Shown here: positions 17,183 to 26,004 of the stretch, one piece after another | How the letters are laid out: each line of letters opens with the position of its first letter | Numbering within the stretch: the stretch's first letter is position 1 | Assembly (NCBI GenBank): GCA_937136415.1 | Contig: CAKZOK010000016.1 | Coordinates: forward strand, 1 to 38,796 | Length of the DNA stretch: 38,796 nt | From: an uncultured Cytophagales bacterium | GTDB lineage: Bacteria > Bacteroidota > Bacteroidia > Cytophagales > Bernardetiaceae | Reading direction: 5' to 3' | Position numbers and translations under genes: made by a program | Notes under the pieces: model-generated | Told to the model about the DNA's origin: nothing | What the model saw: only the letters and a program-made list of their open reading frames with translations | Databases searched by the model: none

Positions 17183-17926
17183 TTATTGAGTTACTTCAAA
17201 AGAAATAGAAGTAATTTCTACTCCATTTCCATCGCTAGAGTGCATTCTAAAATCATATTTTCCTTCTTTGGTAGGGGCTTTAAACTCTAAAGTGCCACTC
17301 TCTTGATTATCAAAATATTTGTAAGAAACATCGTGCATATCATTTTTAGACTCATCGCCATGTTCTATTTCAGATGGAATAATTCCAATCCAAGGGCGTT
17401 TGTCTAGTTTTTGATTTACCTTAAAAGTCAGCATAATTTTTTCTCCCAATGTAAATGTAGTTTTTTTCAAACTCATCTCACCACTAATATCAGCAGTCAT
17501 TTCTTCTTCTACCTCAAAAGAAATAGATGTAATTTCTACACCTTTGTTGTCTGTAGAGTGCATTCTAAAATCATATTTTCCAGCTTTTCTAGGAGTTCTA
17601 AACTCTAAAGTTCCACTTTCTTGATTATCAAAATATTTGTAGGAAACATCATGTTGGTCGTTTTTAGATTCATCACCATGAGGAATATCAGATGGAATAA
17701 TTCCAATCCAAGGGTGTTTGTCTAATTTTTGATTTACCTTAAAAGTAACACTAATAGGCTGGTTAGTTTTGAATTTTGTTTGTGTGAGGCTAAGTTCGCC
17801 TGTAACATCGCCAGCTACTTCTGTTTCGACAGTTTCTTCTTCAACTTTTTTTTCGCCTCCACAAGATGCAAGACTACCCATCAAAAAAGCACTAATTAAG
17901 ATTGATTTGAATGAAATAATATTCAT
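17183..17926 (-). CDS. Lipoprotein with two tandem Ig-like repeats
   Basis: A 247-residue lipoprotein: hydrophobic N-terminus, lipobox LASC with C22 as lipid anchor, then an acidic spacer. Two repeats of about 100 residues follow at 40-139 and 147-245, 106 residues apart and about three-quarters identical. Each contains FKVNQKLDK, PWIGIIPS, HGDESKND, SYKYFDNQESGTLEF and KYDFRMHS. The D/PWIGI...SGTLEF...YDFR pattern is that of a small beta-sandwich found singly or repeated in secreted proteins. No catalytic motif is seen. The closeness of the repeats at DNA level (for example around 17300-17340 and 17620-17660) shows a recent duplication. The element at 17016-17164 sits 19 bp beyond its stop. 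Confidence 0.85.
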   Translation of the reverse strand: MNIISFKSILISAFLMGSLASCGGEKKVEEETVETEVAGDVTGELSLTQTKFKTNQPISVTFKVNQKLDKHPWIGIIPSDIPHGDESKNDQHDVSYKYFDNQESGTLEFRTPRKAGKYDFRMHSTDNKGVEITSISFEVEEEMTADISGEMSLKKTTFTLGEKIMLTFKVNQKLDKRPWIGIIPSEIEHGDESKNDMHDVSYKYFDNQESGTLEFKAPTKEGKYDFRMHSSDGNGVEITSISFEVTQ

Positions 17927-18081
17927 ATTTTTTCTAAATTAAAATGATAAAATAAATTTGGTATAGTTAAAACTATTCTCAAAATAAGAATTTTTTAACA
18001 AAAAAGTGTTTTCATTTTTATTTTTTTTAAAATGAAAAGCAATATTTCATAAAATAAATGGAATACAATTAAAAAATATGC

Positions 18082-18089
18082 GTAATTTG
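18082..18089 (+). promoter_or_regulatory. Candidate promoter element of the AddB-like gene
   Basis: GTAATTTG, one base short of TAnnTTTG in spacing, 43 nt before the ATG. The same GTAnTTTG form occurs before three other plus-strand genes (28409, 32057, 32759). Confidence 0.25.
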
Positions 18090-18131
18090 TGACTCCAAAT
18101 CAAAAAAAAGAGTTTTTTATCAAAAAAATAT

Positions 18132-21100
18132 ATGTCTTTATCTTCTGAGTCTTTCCTCCAAAAAACTGCCACTCAATTATACCAAGAATGGAAAACTGAA
18201 ATTTCTGATTTACATATCATACTCCCAACCAGAAGGGCGTGTCTGTATTTCAAAACTTTTCTTTCCCAAATTGCAGAAGAAACCATTTTTTCGCCAAAAG
18301 TAATTTCATTAGAAGATTTTATTGTAGGTGCTTCGGGGTTGGAAATTGAAGATACAAGTGTGCTTATTTTTGAGCTTTATGACTCTTATCAGCGTTTTGA
18401 TAAGGCTGTGGCTGGTTCATTGGAGCGTTTTGCGCCAATGGCAATTACGATGCTCTCAGATTTTAATTTGATTGATAGAAATTTGGTCAAATCACATCAG
18501 CTTTTTGAATATCTGGACGAGGTAAAAACAATAGAGCGTTGGGGAGAAATGTTTGGTGACCAAGAGCAAGATGCAAGTATAAGTAAGTTGAGCAAAATTC
18601 AAGAATATTACCTTTTTTGGAAAAACGTGGAAGAAACCTACAATCATTTTAGAGAAAAATTAGAAAGCTCAAGGCGTGCTTATAGTGGGTTGGCATTTCG
18701 TCATGTTTACGAAAATATAGAAGAAGTAATTGAAGACCAAAATATAAAATGTGCTGTTTTTATAGGTTTTAATCAGCTTTACAAAGCAGAAGAACTCATT
18801 ATCCGAAAACTAGAAAAACTAAATAAAGCCAAAGTTTTTTGGGATATGGATAAGTTTTATATCGATGCCAAATGGCACGAGGCAGGAAATTATTTTAGAA
18901 AATTTCTTCAAAATGGATTTATAAAAAACAGAAAAGAAGAGGTTAGTTTTATAGAAAATCTTATCCAAACACAAGAAAAAGAAATTGAGGTAATCAGTGT
19001 AGTAAATACAATTACACAAGCCAAAACGGCAGGACATCTTTTGAATGAGATGATTGAAAGGCTGATTTATAAAAATGAATTTTTTAAGTTTTCACAGGCT
19101 CGGAATCATACTGCTGTTTTGTTGCCAGACGAAACAATGCTTTTGCCGATGCTTTATTCGCTGCCAAAAAGTAGCGAGGGTGTAAATATCCAAAAATTGG
19201 TCAATATTACGATGGGAGTTTCGCTCCGAAATACGCCACTTTTTTCACTTATCAAAAATCTTTTTCAGGCGCAAGAAAATATGTTGCGTGATGAAGAACA
19301 ACCTCTTAGCGTGTATCACAAAGATTTACAAAGAATATTACAACACCCTTATATTCGTCCAATAAAAGAAGATGAAAATCCACCTTTGGAGCGAATGCAC
19401 AAAGAAAATATAATTTATTTTTCTGTAAAAGAACTTTCAGATTATAAAGAAAATGGTTGGATTTATGCACATCTTTTTGAAGATTGGGGCAGCACCACAA
19501 AAGGCAATACACCAGAAGATGATACAGGAAATATCCATAAAGCAATGCGTTCTTTTTTCAAAATTATTGAGGTTTTGGCGCATCGTTTTACACAAGAAGA
19601 ACATTCTTTGGAAAGTGAATATTTGTTTGAGTTTTATAAACTCTTAAAGCAAATTGAGAGAATGATAATTACATATTCGCCAGACAATGAAACCCATATT
19701 GGAAATTCTATTTTTGGAGAAATTGATGAAGAATTGAGTGAAAAAATAAATAAAAATAAATCAAAATTATCTGAAAATCAAAGCAAAAATAATAAAGCAA
19801 AAATCAAAATTCCTTTAAAGATAGAATCTTTCGAAAGGTTACTTTTGGAGTTGATGCGTGATAGAAAAATTCCGTTTACTGGAGAACCCATTGCGCCTAT
19901 TCAGATTATGGGAATGTTGGAAAGCCGAGCTTTGGATTTTGAAAATGTAATTATTATTTCTGCCAATGAGGGCATTTTTCCTCGTGGAAAAGTACTAAAT
20001 TCTAGTATTCCGTTTGATATTCGTTTGCAGTTTAATCTGCCTACGCACACCGAAGATGACGCTGCCTATTCCTACAATTTTTATAGACTTTTACAACGCA
20101 GCAAAAAAATAACGCTTATTTATGCGTCGGATATGGAGGGAATGCGTGGAGGCGAACCGAGCCGTTATGTCAATCAAATAAAGAGCGAACTGGCTCATTT
20201 AGAGAATATTAGTTTTTATGAATCTCGCTTAGAACTTGATTTGCCGACCTTTGAAAATAATGCTAGAGTTGTAGAAAAAACACCTGCTATTATCCAAAGG
20301 CTAGAAACATATCTGACACAAGAAGGATTATCGCCGAGTTATATTAGTCGTTATTTGGAAGAACCAATGCGTTTTTATGAGCAGAAAGTTTTGAAGCTAA
20401 AAGAGCCTCCGATGATGGAAGAAGATTTGTTTCAGCACACCTACGGACAAGTGATGCACGAGGCTTTAGAGGAGCTTTTTGAGCCGTTGGTGGGCAGAGA
20501 GGTAAACGATGAGTGGTTAGACAAAACAAGAAATGACAAAGAAAACCTCAAACTTTTGGTAGAAAAACGTATCACAAAACTAGCTGGAGGAGTAATACAC
20601 GATACAGGAAAAAATTATCTTTTGAAGGAAGTTACACAATCTTTGATACCAGAATTTTTGCGTTTGCAGAAAGAAGAAACGCCTATTCGTTTGATTGCAC
20701 TAGAACAAAATTTAATACACAAAATTTCTTTTGATATAAAAATTGATGGAAAAGTCCGCAAAATTCCTCTAAAACTCAAAGGAACAGCTGATAGAATTGA
20801 TATAATCACAACAAAAGAAGGCATCAAAAAGCTACAAGTCATTGATTACAAAACTGGAAAAATGGACGCAGCAGCCTTAAAAGCTGATACTTTTGAGCAG
20901 CTTTTGAGTGATGAAAAAGCCAAAATTATACAGCTTGTTTTGTACAAATATTTGTTTATCAAAACCTATCAAGCAGGAAAAATAAAGCATTTGCCAACAG
21001 ATTTTAGCTTAGAAGAATACGAAATTGCTTCTGGTTTTTGGTTTTTCAGAAAGCTAAGTTCTAATTTTACACCTTACCATTTAAAAGCCGAAAAAGATTT

Positions 21101-21227
21101 GACTTTAGAGGGGTTTTTGTCAGAAGTAGAAACATTTTTACAGAAAGTAATAGAGCAAATGCTAGATGCAAGTATTCCATTTTCTGATGTGATTGATGTG
21201 GATATTTGGGAAGAGGAAGTGGAGTAA
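18132..21227 (+). CDS. AddB-like PD-(D/E)XK nuclease protein
   Basis: A 1031-residue protein. The C-terminus is a RecB-type nuclease: GTADRID with D887, and VIDYK with D905 and K907, preceded by YGQVMHEALEELF with the conserved His. The N-terminal 700 residues resemble the UvrD-like fold of Bacteroidota AddB: LPTRRACLYFKTFLSQI takes the place of a Walker A motif and lacks the GxGKT lysine, as AddB helicase domains in this phylum do. AddB works with AddA to process DNA ends for recombination, but no AddA is adjacent; the next gene is an acyltransferase. An iron-sulfur Cys set is not evident. Confidence 0.8.
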   Translation: MSLSSESFLQKTATQLYQEWKTEISDLHIILPTRRACLYFKTFLSQIAEETIFSPKVISLEDFIVGASGLEIEDTSVLIFELYDSYQRFDKAVAGSLERFAPMAITMLSDFNLIDRNLVKSHQLFEYLDEVKTIERWGEMFGDQEQDASISKLSKIQEYYLFWKNVEETYNHFREKLESSRRAYSGLAFRHVYENIEEVIEDQNIKCAVFIGFNQLYKAEELIIRKLEKLNKAKVFWDMDKFYIDAKWHEAGNYFRKFLQNGFIKNRKEEVSFIENLIQTQEKEIEVISVVNTITQAKTAGHLLNEMIERLIYKNEFFKFSQARNHTAVLLPDETMLLPMLYSLPKSSEGVNIQKLVNITMGVSLRNTPLFSLIKNLFQAQENMLRDEEQPLSVYHKDLQRILQHPYIRPIKEDENPPLERMHKENIIYFSVKELSDYKENGWIYAHLFEDWGSTTKGNTPEDDTGNIHKAMRSFFKIIEVLAHRFTQEEHSLESEYLFEFYKLLKQIERMIITYSPDNETHIGNSIFGEIDEELSEKINKNKSKLSENQSKNNKAKIKIPLKIESFERLLLELMRDRKIPFTGEPIAPIQIMGMLESRALDFENVIIISANEGIFPRGKVLNSSIPFDIRLQFNLPTHTEDDAAYSYNFYRLLQRSKKITLIYASDMEGMRGGEPSRYVNQIKSELAHLENISFYESRLELDLPTFENNARVVEKTPAIIQRLETYLTQEGLSPSYISRYLEEPMRFYEQKVLKLKEPPMMEEDLFQHTYGQVMHEALEELFEPLVGREVNDEWLDKTRNDKENLKLLVEKRITKLAGGVIHDTGKNYLLKEVTQSLIPEFLRLQKEETPIRLIALEQNLIHKISFDIKIDGKVRKIPLKLKGTADRIDIITTKEGIKKLQVIDYKTGKMDAAALKADTFEQLLSDEKAKIIQLVLYKYLFIKTYQAGKIKHLPTDFSLEEYEIASGFWFFRKLSSNFTPYHLKAEKDLTLEGFLSEVETFLQKVIEQMLDASIPFSDVIDVDIWEEEVE

Positions 21228-21301
21228 AAAATAATTATAGAAATTAAGGTGTGAAGTTGCCATAAATTTTAAATACATAAAACTACTATTTTTCAGAAGT
21301 T

Positions 21302-22408
21302 ATGACAAAAGAAGTTAACAAATTTATATGGTTTGATTTTTTCAGAGGAATGGCTGCTTTTGTAGTTCTTATTGGTCATTTAAGAGCATTAGTTTTTAAA
21401 GATTTTGTACCGACGAATTCTATTTTTGAAAAAGGATTTTATTTTATAACAGGTTTTGGACATCAAGCTGTTGTTGTTTTCTTTGTCTTGAGTGGTTTTT
21501 TTATTGTCAGAAGTATTGAAAAATCTGTTGAAAAAAATAAATGGAGTTATAAAGACTATAGCATAAATCGAATTACTAGACTTTGGATAGTGCTTATTCC
21601 TGCTTTATTTATGTCTCTATTGTTAGACAATATTGGATTGTTTTATTTTAGTGATGCCTACACATATTCTGGGCAAATACTTTCACTTCCTACTATGAAT
21701 CCTACTGACCAGTTAGGAATCTCTGTTTTTTTTGGTAATCTATTTTTTACACAAAACATTTTAACAACTGTATATGGCTCTAATGGCCCATTATGGAGTT
21801 TGGCGTATGAGTTTTGGTATTATGTGCTTTTTCCTTTGGCATATTTTGCATTCATCAAGCATTACAGCCTAACTATCAAAATTATATCAGGGATTTTGTT
21901 TTTCCTTGTTTTGTTTTTTGTAGGTAAAGTTATTGCCATTTACTTTATCGTATGGCTATTTGGTGGAGTAGCTTATTTAGTGGTAGAGAGAGAGCTTTTT
22001 ATTAAAAAGTATATTTTGGCAAAAGCAATTATTATTACAGGTGTTTTTGTGGGTTTACTTGCTGCTATCCGAATAGGAATAAGCCCACTTCTCTTTAATG
22101 ATTTTTCTTTGGGAATAATCACAGCTTGTTTGTTATGTGTGTTTTCTCAAGTAGAGATGAAGAGTGATTTTTTGAGAAAAGTAACAGACTTCTTTTCGGA
22201 AATTTCTTATACTTTGTACCTCACTCATTTTTCCTTTGCAGTCTTACTAATTACTATTTTTCAGAAGCAACGCATTGAATTTAATATCACTAATTTTGGA
22301 GTCTTCATAGGTTTCTTTCTAATTATTTTACTGTATAGCTTTTTAATGTGGTTCTTATTTGAGAAAAATACACATAAAATTAAAAAGTGGCTAAAAAGTA
22401 AAGTTTAA
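21302..22408 (+). CDS. Acyltransferase 3 family membrane protein (OafA/YrhL-like)
   Basis: A 368-residue integral membrane protein with about ten hydrophobic segments. It opens FDFFRGMAAFVVLIGH, the family signature with R15 and the catalytic-site H26. Such proteins move acetyl or other acyl groups to sugars of the surface polysaccharide or peptidoglycan from the cytoplasmic side. The acceptor is unknown. It is not within a polysaccharide gene cluster. Distance to the preceding gene is 74 nt, without a terminator, so read-through is possible. Confidence 0.9.
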   Translation: MTKEVNKFIWFDFFRGMAAFVVLIGHLRALVFKDFVPTNSIFEKGFYFITGFGHQAVVVFFVLSGFFIVRSIEKSVEKNKWSYKDYSINRITRLWIVLIPALFMSLLLDNIGLFYFSDAYTYSGQILSLPTMNPTDQLGISVFFGNLFFTQNILTTVYGSNGPLWSLAYEFWYYVLFPLAYFAFIKHYSLTIKIISGILFFLVLFFVGKVIAIYFIVWLFGGVAYLVVERELFIKKYILAKAIIITGVFVGLLAAIRIGISPLLFNDFSLGIITACLLCVFSQVEMKSDFLRKVTDFFSEISYTLYLTHFSFAVLLITIFQKQRIEFNITNFGVFIGFFLIILLYSFLMWFLFEKNTHKIKKWLKSKV

Positions 22409-22421
22409 ATGCATGAATTTT

Positions 22422-22498
22422 AACCGTCGTTTAGGCTTTTAGCCGTAAACGAGAATTTATTTCCCTAAACGACGGCTTTACGCCTCGTTTACGGTTCG
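22422..22498. repeat. REP-like pair of bulged hairpins between convergent genes
   Basis: First hairpin: CGTTTA-GGCT-TTT-AGCC-G-TAAACG (about 22427-22451). Second: TAAACGA-C-GGC...GCC-TCGTTTA (about 22466-22490). They are inverted relative to each other, so CCGTCGTTTAGG can also pair with CCTAAACGACGG and CCGTAAACGAG with CTCGTTTACGG. It lies between the stops of the acyltransferase and HNH genes and may act as a bidirectional terminator or mRNA stabiliser. Confidence 0.75.
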
Positions 22499-22503
22499 AA
22501 ATA

Positions 22504-23658
22504 TCAATCCAACAAACCCAATTCCTTAGCAATATCGTGGGTTAGCTTAGAGAGTGGGCGAAGGTGGAAATTTTCTTCTTCCATAATCCTATTGGAAAGA
22601 TGCCGAATTACATCTTCCTTGTTTCTAAAAAAAGTGCCTTCATATTTTTTAAAAAGCTCATCAATATACGAATCTGGATAAGTAATTTGTTTTTGGATAA
22701 GTTCTAAAATTTGATCTTTGTGTTGGTCGTAAATATCTTTTATATGAAAAACAGTAAAGTTTTTATCTAATGCTTTCTCTGCTTTTTCGTAATCAATACA
22801 AAATCCACCTTTATCATAATAAAATTTTGAGTTTTTGATTTTTAGACCAAAATTAAATTCTTCTATTTCAGCATAAGGATTTACAGAAACTAATTCTTCT
22901 TTTTTAAAAGTCTGATTACAAGTTTTGCAGCTTGGAATAAGATTATAAAATGATACAGCCAAAAATGGATATTTTCCTTTTGGGTAGAAATGGTCTAGTT
23001 CGCAAATTCTTTTACCATTTTTATTAAGATTTTTGATATAATTTCTGTTACAATACGGACACACATTAATATTCAAATCTTCAACTAATTGATAAGCATT
23101 ATATTTTTCTCCTAAAACTCCAAAAGATTCCTTATTAGCTAAAGAAAAGTCTGAATACAAGGAAATTAAGTCTGATAATTTTCCGTTTTTTTCTCCTGTT
23201 TTTGAAGCTAAATTCTCAATTTGAGAAGGAGTAAATAATAAAACTTCTTCCAAAGTTTGGGTTATTCCTATCTTATTTAACTCTTCATTTATTGTTTTTA
23301 ACCCTAGATTTGGGTTAAAACCACTATTTCCGATGATTTCATCATTTGCTGCTAAAAAATCAGAGAAAATAATATACTTTCTACTGTTTTTCTCTTTATA
23401 AAATGAATGATAACTTTCAATGACTTCTTTATTCTCTTTATTTACGCTTAATAATACTTGTCTTAATTTATCCCTCTTAGCACTTTCAACAGTATCAAAA
23501 TTTACCTTTTTCTTTTTTGGGTATTCTTTTTTAAAATCCTTTAACAGAACAATTTCTTCTATCCAATCTTGAAAACTTCTAAACTGTAATTCAGACAAAA
23601 CAGCCTTACAATGCCTTTGCGCCATTTTCTCTAAATCTCTATGTTGTATTGGAATCAT
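22504..23658 (-). CDS. HNH endonuclease, second gene of an ATPase-HNH defence-like pair (PtuB-like)
   Basis: A 384-residue protein. The HNH module lies at about 198-252: CPYC (C200, C203), ELDHFYPK (D222, H223), SFYNL with N239, and SCKTC (C244, C247), the usual zinc-bound beta-beta-alpha metal nuclease. The N-terminal 195 residues are helical and charged with no motif I know. It follows the AAA ATPase gene on the same strand, 180 nt away, with REP-like hairpins in the gap. This order, an ABC/OLD-like ATPase then an HNH nuclease, is that of Septu (PtuA/PtuB) anti-phage systems; the nuclease would cut DNA, or nucleic acid, when released by the ATPase. No reverse transcriptase, so it is not a retron. 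The N-terminal part is longer than in small PtuB proteins. Confidence 0.8.
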   Translation of the reverse strand: MIPIQHRDLEKMAQRHCKAVLSELQFRSFQDWIEEIVLLKDFKKEYPKKKKVNFDTVESAKRDKLRQVLLSVNKENKEVIESYHSFYKEKNSRKYIIFSDFLAANDEIIGNSGFNPNLGLKTINEELNKIGITQTLEEVLLFTPSQIENLASKTGEKNGKLSDLISLYSDFSLANKESFGVLGEKYNAYQLVEDLNINVCPYCNRNYIKNLNKNGKRICELDHFYPKGKYPFLAVSFYNLIPSCKTCNQTFKKEELVSVNPYAEIEEFNFGLKIKNSKFYYDKGGFCIDYEKAEKALDKNFTVFHIKDIYDQHKDQILELIQKQITYPDSYIDELFKKYEGTFFRNKEDVIRHLSNRIMEEENFHLRPLSKLTHDIAKELGLLD

Positions 23659-23673
23659 TTTATCGGTGTTTGT

Positions 23674-23708
23674 AAACTATTGACAGCCTTATGAAAGGAC
23701 TGTCAAAG
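23674..23708 (-). repeat. Hairpin repeat, copy 1 (TTGACAG family)
   Basis: TTGACAG-CCTT-ATGA-AAGG-A-CTGTCAA. Its reverse complement matches 28367-28401 at all but two or three bases. It lies directly upstream of the HNH start. Confidence 0.75.
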
Positions 23709-23741
23709 TCAAAAAGAAAACTTTGTAAGTAATTTTTAAAT

Positions 23742-23819
23742 CCTCGTTTGACGGCTGCATTTGAGCCTCAACGACGGTTTGTTTTTAACCGTCAACGAGC
23801 TTAAAAGCGTCGTTGAGGA
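23742..23819. repeat. REP-like hairpin pair in the ATPase-HNH gap
   Basis: Unit 1 (23742-23779) is the near-identical inverse of 6965-7002. Unit 2 (23787-23819) folds as TCAACGA-GCTT-AA-AAGC-G-TCGTTGA, with the same single bulge. Together they fill most of the gap between the two defence-like genes and could set the relative amount of the two products. Confidence 0.75.
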
Positions 23820-23838
23820 TAAGGAGAATAGCTAATTA

Positions 23839-25749
23839 TTATTCCTTTGCATCTTCCTCTTCTTTTAATTTTTTCCATTTTTTTAATTCTTCTAGCTCCT
23901 CTGTCATTTTTTTGATTTCACTACTATTTATATCCACTTTTCGAAGGCGTTTGCTATCCAAAAGTTTTTGTAGCATATTTTTTACAATCGGTTCGCCAAT
24001 CATTGAAATAATCATTTCGCATTTATTTAAGTCTTCTGGTTTTGGTTCTGTTTCATTCAAAATATCAACAGCTTCATCAATTTTACTTTGAGCAAACTCC
24101 CCCACTAAACCCCCTTTCATAAAAAACGAATCGGTCAGAAGCGTATGAATATTTGCGCCAAAAGTTTCTTTCATACTGTCTAGTTTAGATACTTTACACT
24201 CGCCTGTATCTTTTTCTTTTTCCAAGAAAATAACATTCTCTTTCGGCAAATCTGAAACCAAAAAAGGAGAGTGAGAAGTAAGAATAAGCTGGATTTCTTT
24301 GTCTGGGAATATTTTTGGTAAAGTTTCAAGCAAGATTTTTAAATACTGCTTTTGCCATTGTGGATGTAAACCTAGTTCGCCTTCGTCTATGAGGATATAG
24401 TATGGTTCTTTAAACTTAGCAGGTTCATAGTTTTGATGATCTAAATATTCTATATTTTTAAGTGCTTTAGTAAAACAAGCTAACTGAAACAAGATAGCGT
24501 CTTCTCCTTGACTTAAATATTGTATATTTCCTTCTTTATCAAAGTTAAAGTCAAAAATTTTGAAAAAATCTATGTATTTTTCAAAAAAAAGTGAAAACCT
24601 GTTATCTTTAAAAGTAAAAGATATAGAGCCGTCATCATTGAAAATAGCCTGTTGTAGTAAAGATTTTATATTTACATGTTCTTTTGTTAGTAGTAAAAAA
24701 TCTAATGTAACATCTATATCATTATTTTCGCAATAGTTAGATATTTGTGTTATTATGTTTTCAAATCTAGTTAAATCATCTTTACTATTATTAGAAATTA
24801 TTTCCTTTACATCTCGTATGTTTTTCAAAAGATTTTTGAAATATCCATCCTTATTATCTTGTTTTACTTGTTGCAATCTTCGATAAAAATCAAACCTTGT
24901 AAATGTATTTACTATTTTAACATATACAGTTTTATAGAATTGTTCAATAAACTCTTGGATGTTTGAAATACTCTGAATACCTTCTTTTACATTTTTATAG
25001 TATGCTCTAGCATAAGCTTTATGCTGTGTATCAATATTTTGATTTGTAAATATTAAGCTCTTTAACTGTAATTGTATGGAATTAATTTTAAAGAATGGTG
25101 TTTCAAATTTGCATAAAAAAGAACATTGATCATATATTTTTTGTACTTCAAAGTTGGTCAATATATTTTCTGTATTATCATTTACAATATTATAGATTAG
25201 TGAATTACTTGAAATATCAATAAAAGTTTCAAGTTTTTCCTTGTTTTGGACATAATTTTTGTAAACTTCAAAGTTTTTCATTTGATATGAATAACTAATA
25301 ATATTTAATGGTAAATAGAAATCAGGGTTTTCAAAATCTTCTATTGTATAGAAACCGTCAAACCTATGGGATGGATGAATAGTTGTAAATTTTGATTTGT
25401 AGATGAAATAATTATTTTTAAAATCTCTAACTATGCACAAACATTTTAGATTTAGACTTTTCTTTACACTAATTTTATTCAACATTTCCAAAACCGAACT
25501 CTTCCCAGCTCCATTTTCTCCCACAATAGCCGTAACATTACTTATTCCCTTTCCAAAAAAATCCTCATAAAAATCTGCTTTCTTTTTTCGTTCTTCGTCT
25601 TTTATATTATCTGTCAAAGTTCCACCAATGACTTTTTTATCTTCATCAAAATCGGTAGGCTCAAAATGAAAATCATACAAGGGACTAAAATTAAATCCTT
25701 GTTGTTTTATATTTTTATAATCTTCAATCCAAAGGTAAAGGAGTTGCAT
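23839..25749 (-). CDS. AAA/ABC-type ATPase of an ATPase-HNH defence-like pair (PtuA-like)
   Basis: 636 residues from the Met at 25749, where the family-like opening MQLLYLWIEDYKNIKQQGFNFSP begins; the extra 16 residues from 25797 look like leader. Motifs: Walker A GENGAGKS (residues 77-84 of the short form), a long helical middle of some 300 residues, the ABC-type signature YLSQGED, Walker B YYILIDEGELGLHPQWQK and the switch His in LTSHSPFLVSDL. This is the SMC/RecF/OLD-like fold of sensor ATPases in defence systems. The last residues (after about 590) are very Lys/Glu-rich coil. Coupled with the HNH gene downstream. A candidate promoter TACTTTTG lies at 25879-25886, giving a leader that includes the hairpin at 25810-25843. 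Confidence 0.85.
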   Translation of the reverse strand: MQLLYLWIEDYKNIKQQGFNFSPLYDFHFEPTDFDEDKKVIGGTLTDNIKDEERKKKADFYEDFFGKGISNVTAIVGENGAGKSSVLEMLNKISVKKSLNLKCLCIVRDFKNNYFIYKSKFTTIHPSHRFDGFYTIEDFENPDFYLPLNIISYSYQMKNFEVYKNYVQNKEKLETFIDISSNSLIYNIVNDNTENILTNFEVQKIYDQCSFLCKFETPFFKINSIQLQLKSLIFTNQNIDTQHKAYARAYYKNVKEGIQSISNIQEFIEQFYKTVYVKIVNTFTRFDFYRRLQQVKQDNKDGYFKNLLKNIRDVKEIISNNSKDDLTRFENIITQISNYCENNDIDVTLDFLLLTKEHVNIKSLLQQAIFNDDGSISFTFKDNRFSLFFEKYIDFFKIFDFNFDKEGNIQYLSQGEDAILFQLACFTKALKNIEYLDHQNYEPAKFKEPYYILIDEGELGLHPQWQKQYLKILLETLPKIFPDKEIQLILTSHSPFLVSDLPKENVIFLEKEKDTGECKVSKLDSMKETFGANIHTLLTDSFFMKGGLVGEFAQSKIDEAVDILNETEPKPEDLNKCEMIISMIGEPIVKNMLQKLLDSKRLRKVDINSSEIKKMTEELEELKKWKKLKEEEDAKE

Positions 25750-25809
25750 AAGTGGAAGGTAAAAAGTAGTGTTGATAGAATAGAAAACAAGATACAAGTT
25801 ATTTACCCA

Positions 25810-25843
25810 AAACCCTAAGGGTCTTCAAAGACCCTTAGGGTTT
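25810..25843. repeat. Perfect palindromic hairpin, AAACCCTAAGG family, copy 1
   Basis: Arms AAACCCTAAGGGTCTT and AAGACCCTTAGGGTTT, a perfect 16-bp match with a two-base gap. An eroded relative lies at 30068-30100. It sits in the leader of the ATPase gene. Confidence 0.8.
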
Positions 25844-25878
25844 AAAACCAAAAAAAACTTAAAAAAATAATTCTGTAA

Positions 25879-25886
25879 CAAAAGTA
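25879..25886 (-). promoter_or_regulatory. Candidate -7 element of the ATPase-HNH operon
   Basis: Minus strand TACTTTTG fits TAnnTTTG. Transcription would start near 25872, about 120 nt before the ATG. Confidence 0.35.
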
Positions 25887-25909
25887 ACTGCACCAAACAA
25901 CTAATAGCT

Positions 25910-25917
25910 TAATTTTG
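25910..25917 (+). promoter_or_regulatory. Candidate -7 element of the MBL-rhodanese gene
   Basis: TAATTTTG fits TAnnTTTG and lies about 88 nt before the ATG at 26005, divergent from the ATPase candidate. Confidence 0.4.
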
Positions 25918-26004
25918 TAGTATATTAGAATGAAAACCAATGTATAATCATTTATTTTTACACGAATTTTTTAATCTTATCATTTTAAGTAAAATCACAA
26001 AATT

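Noticed and set aside
19306..19545. 79-codon minus-strand frame within the AddB-like gene
   Set aside because: Antisense to a long conserved coding frame, with no motif.
22480..22500. tRNA T-loop-like GGTTCGA
   Set aside because: It belongs to the REP-like hairpins, and no acceptor, D or anticodon arm is present.
22504..25749. Retron with ATPase and HNH effectors
   Set aside because: No reverse transcriptase gene or msr/msd-like region is present within several kb.
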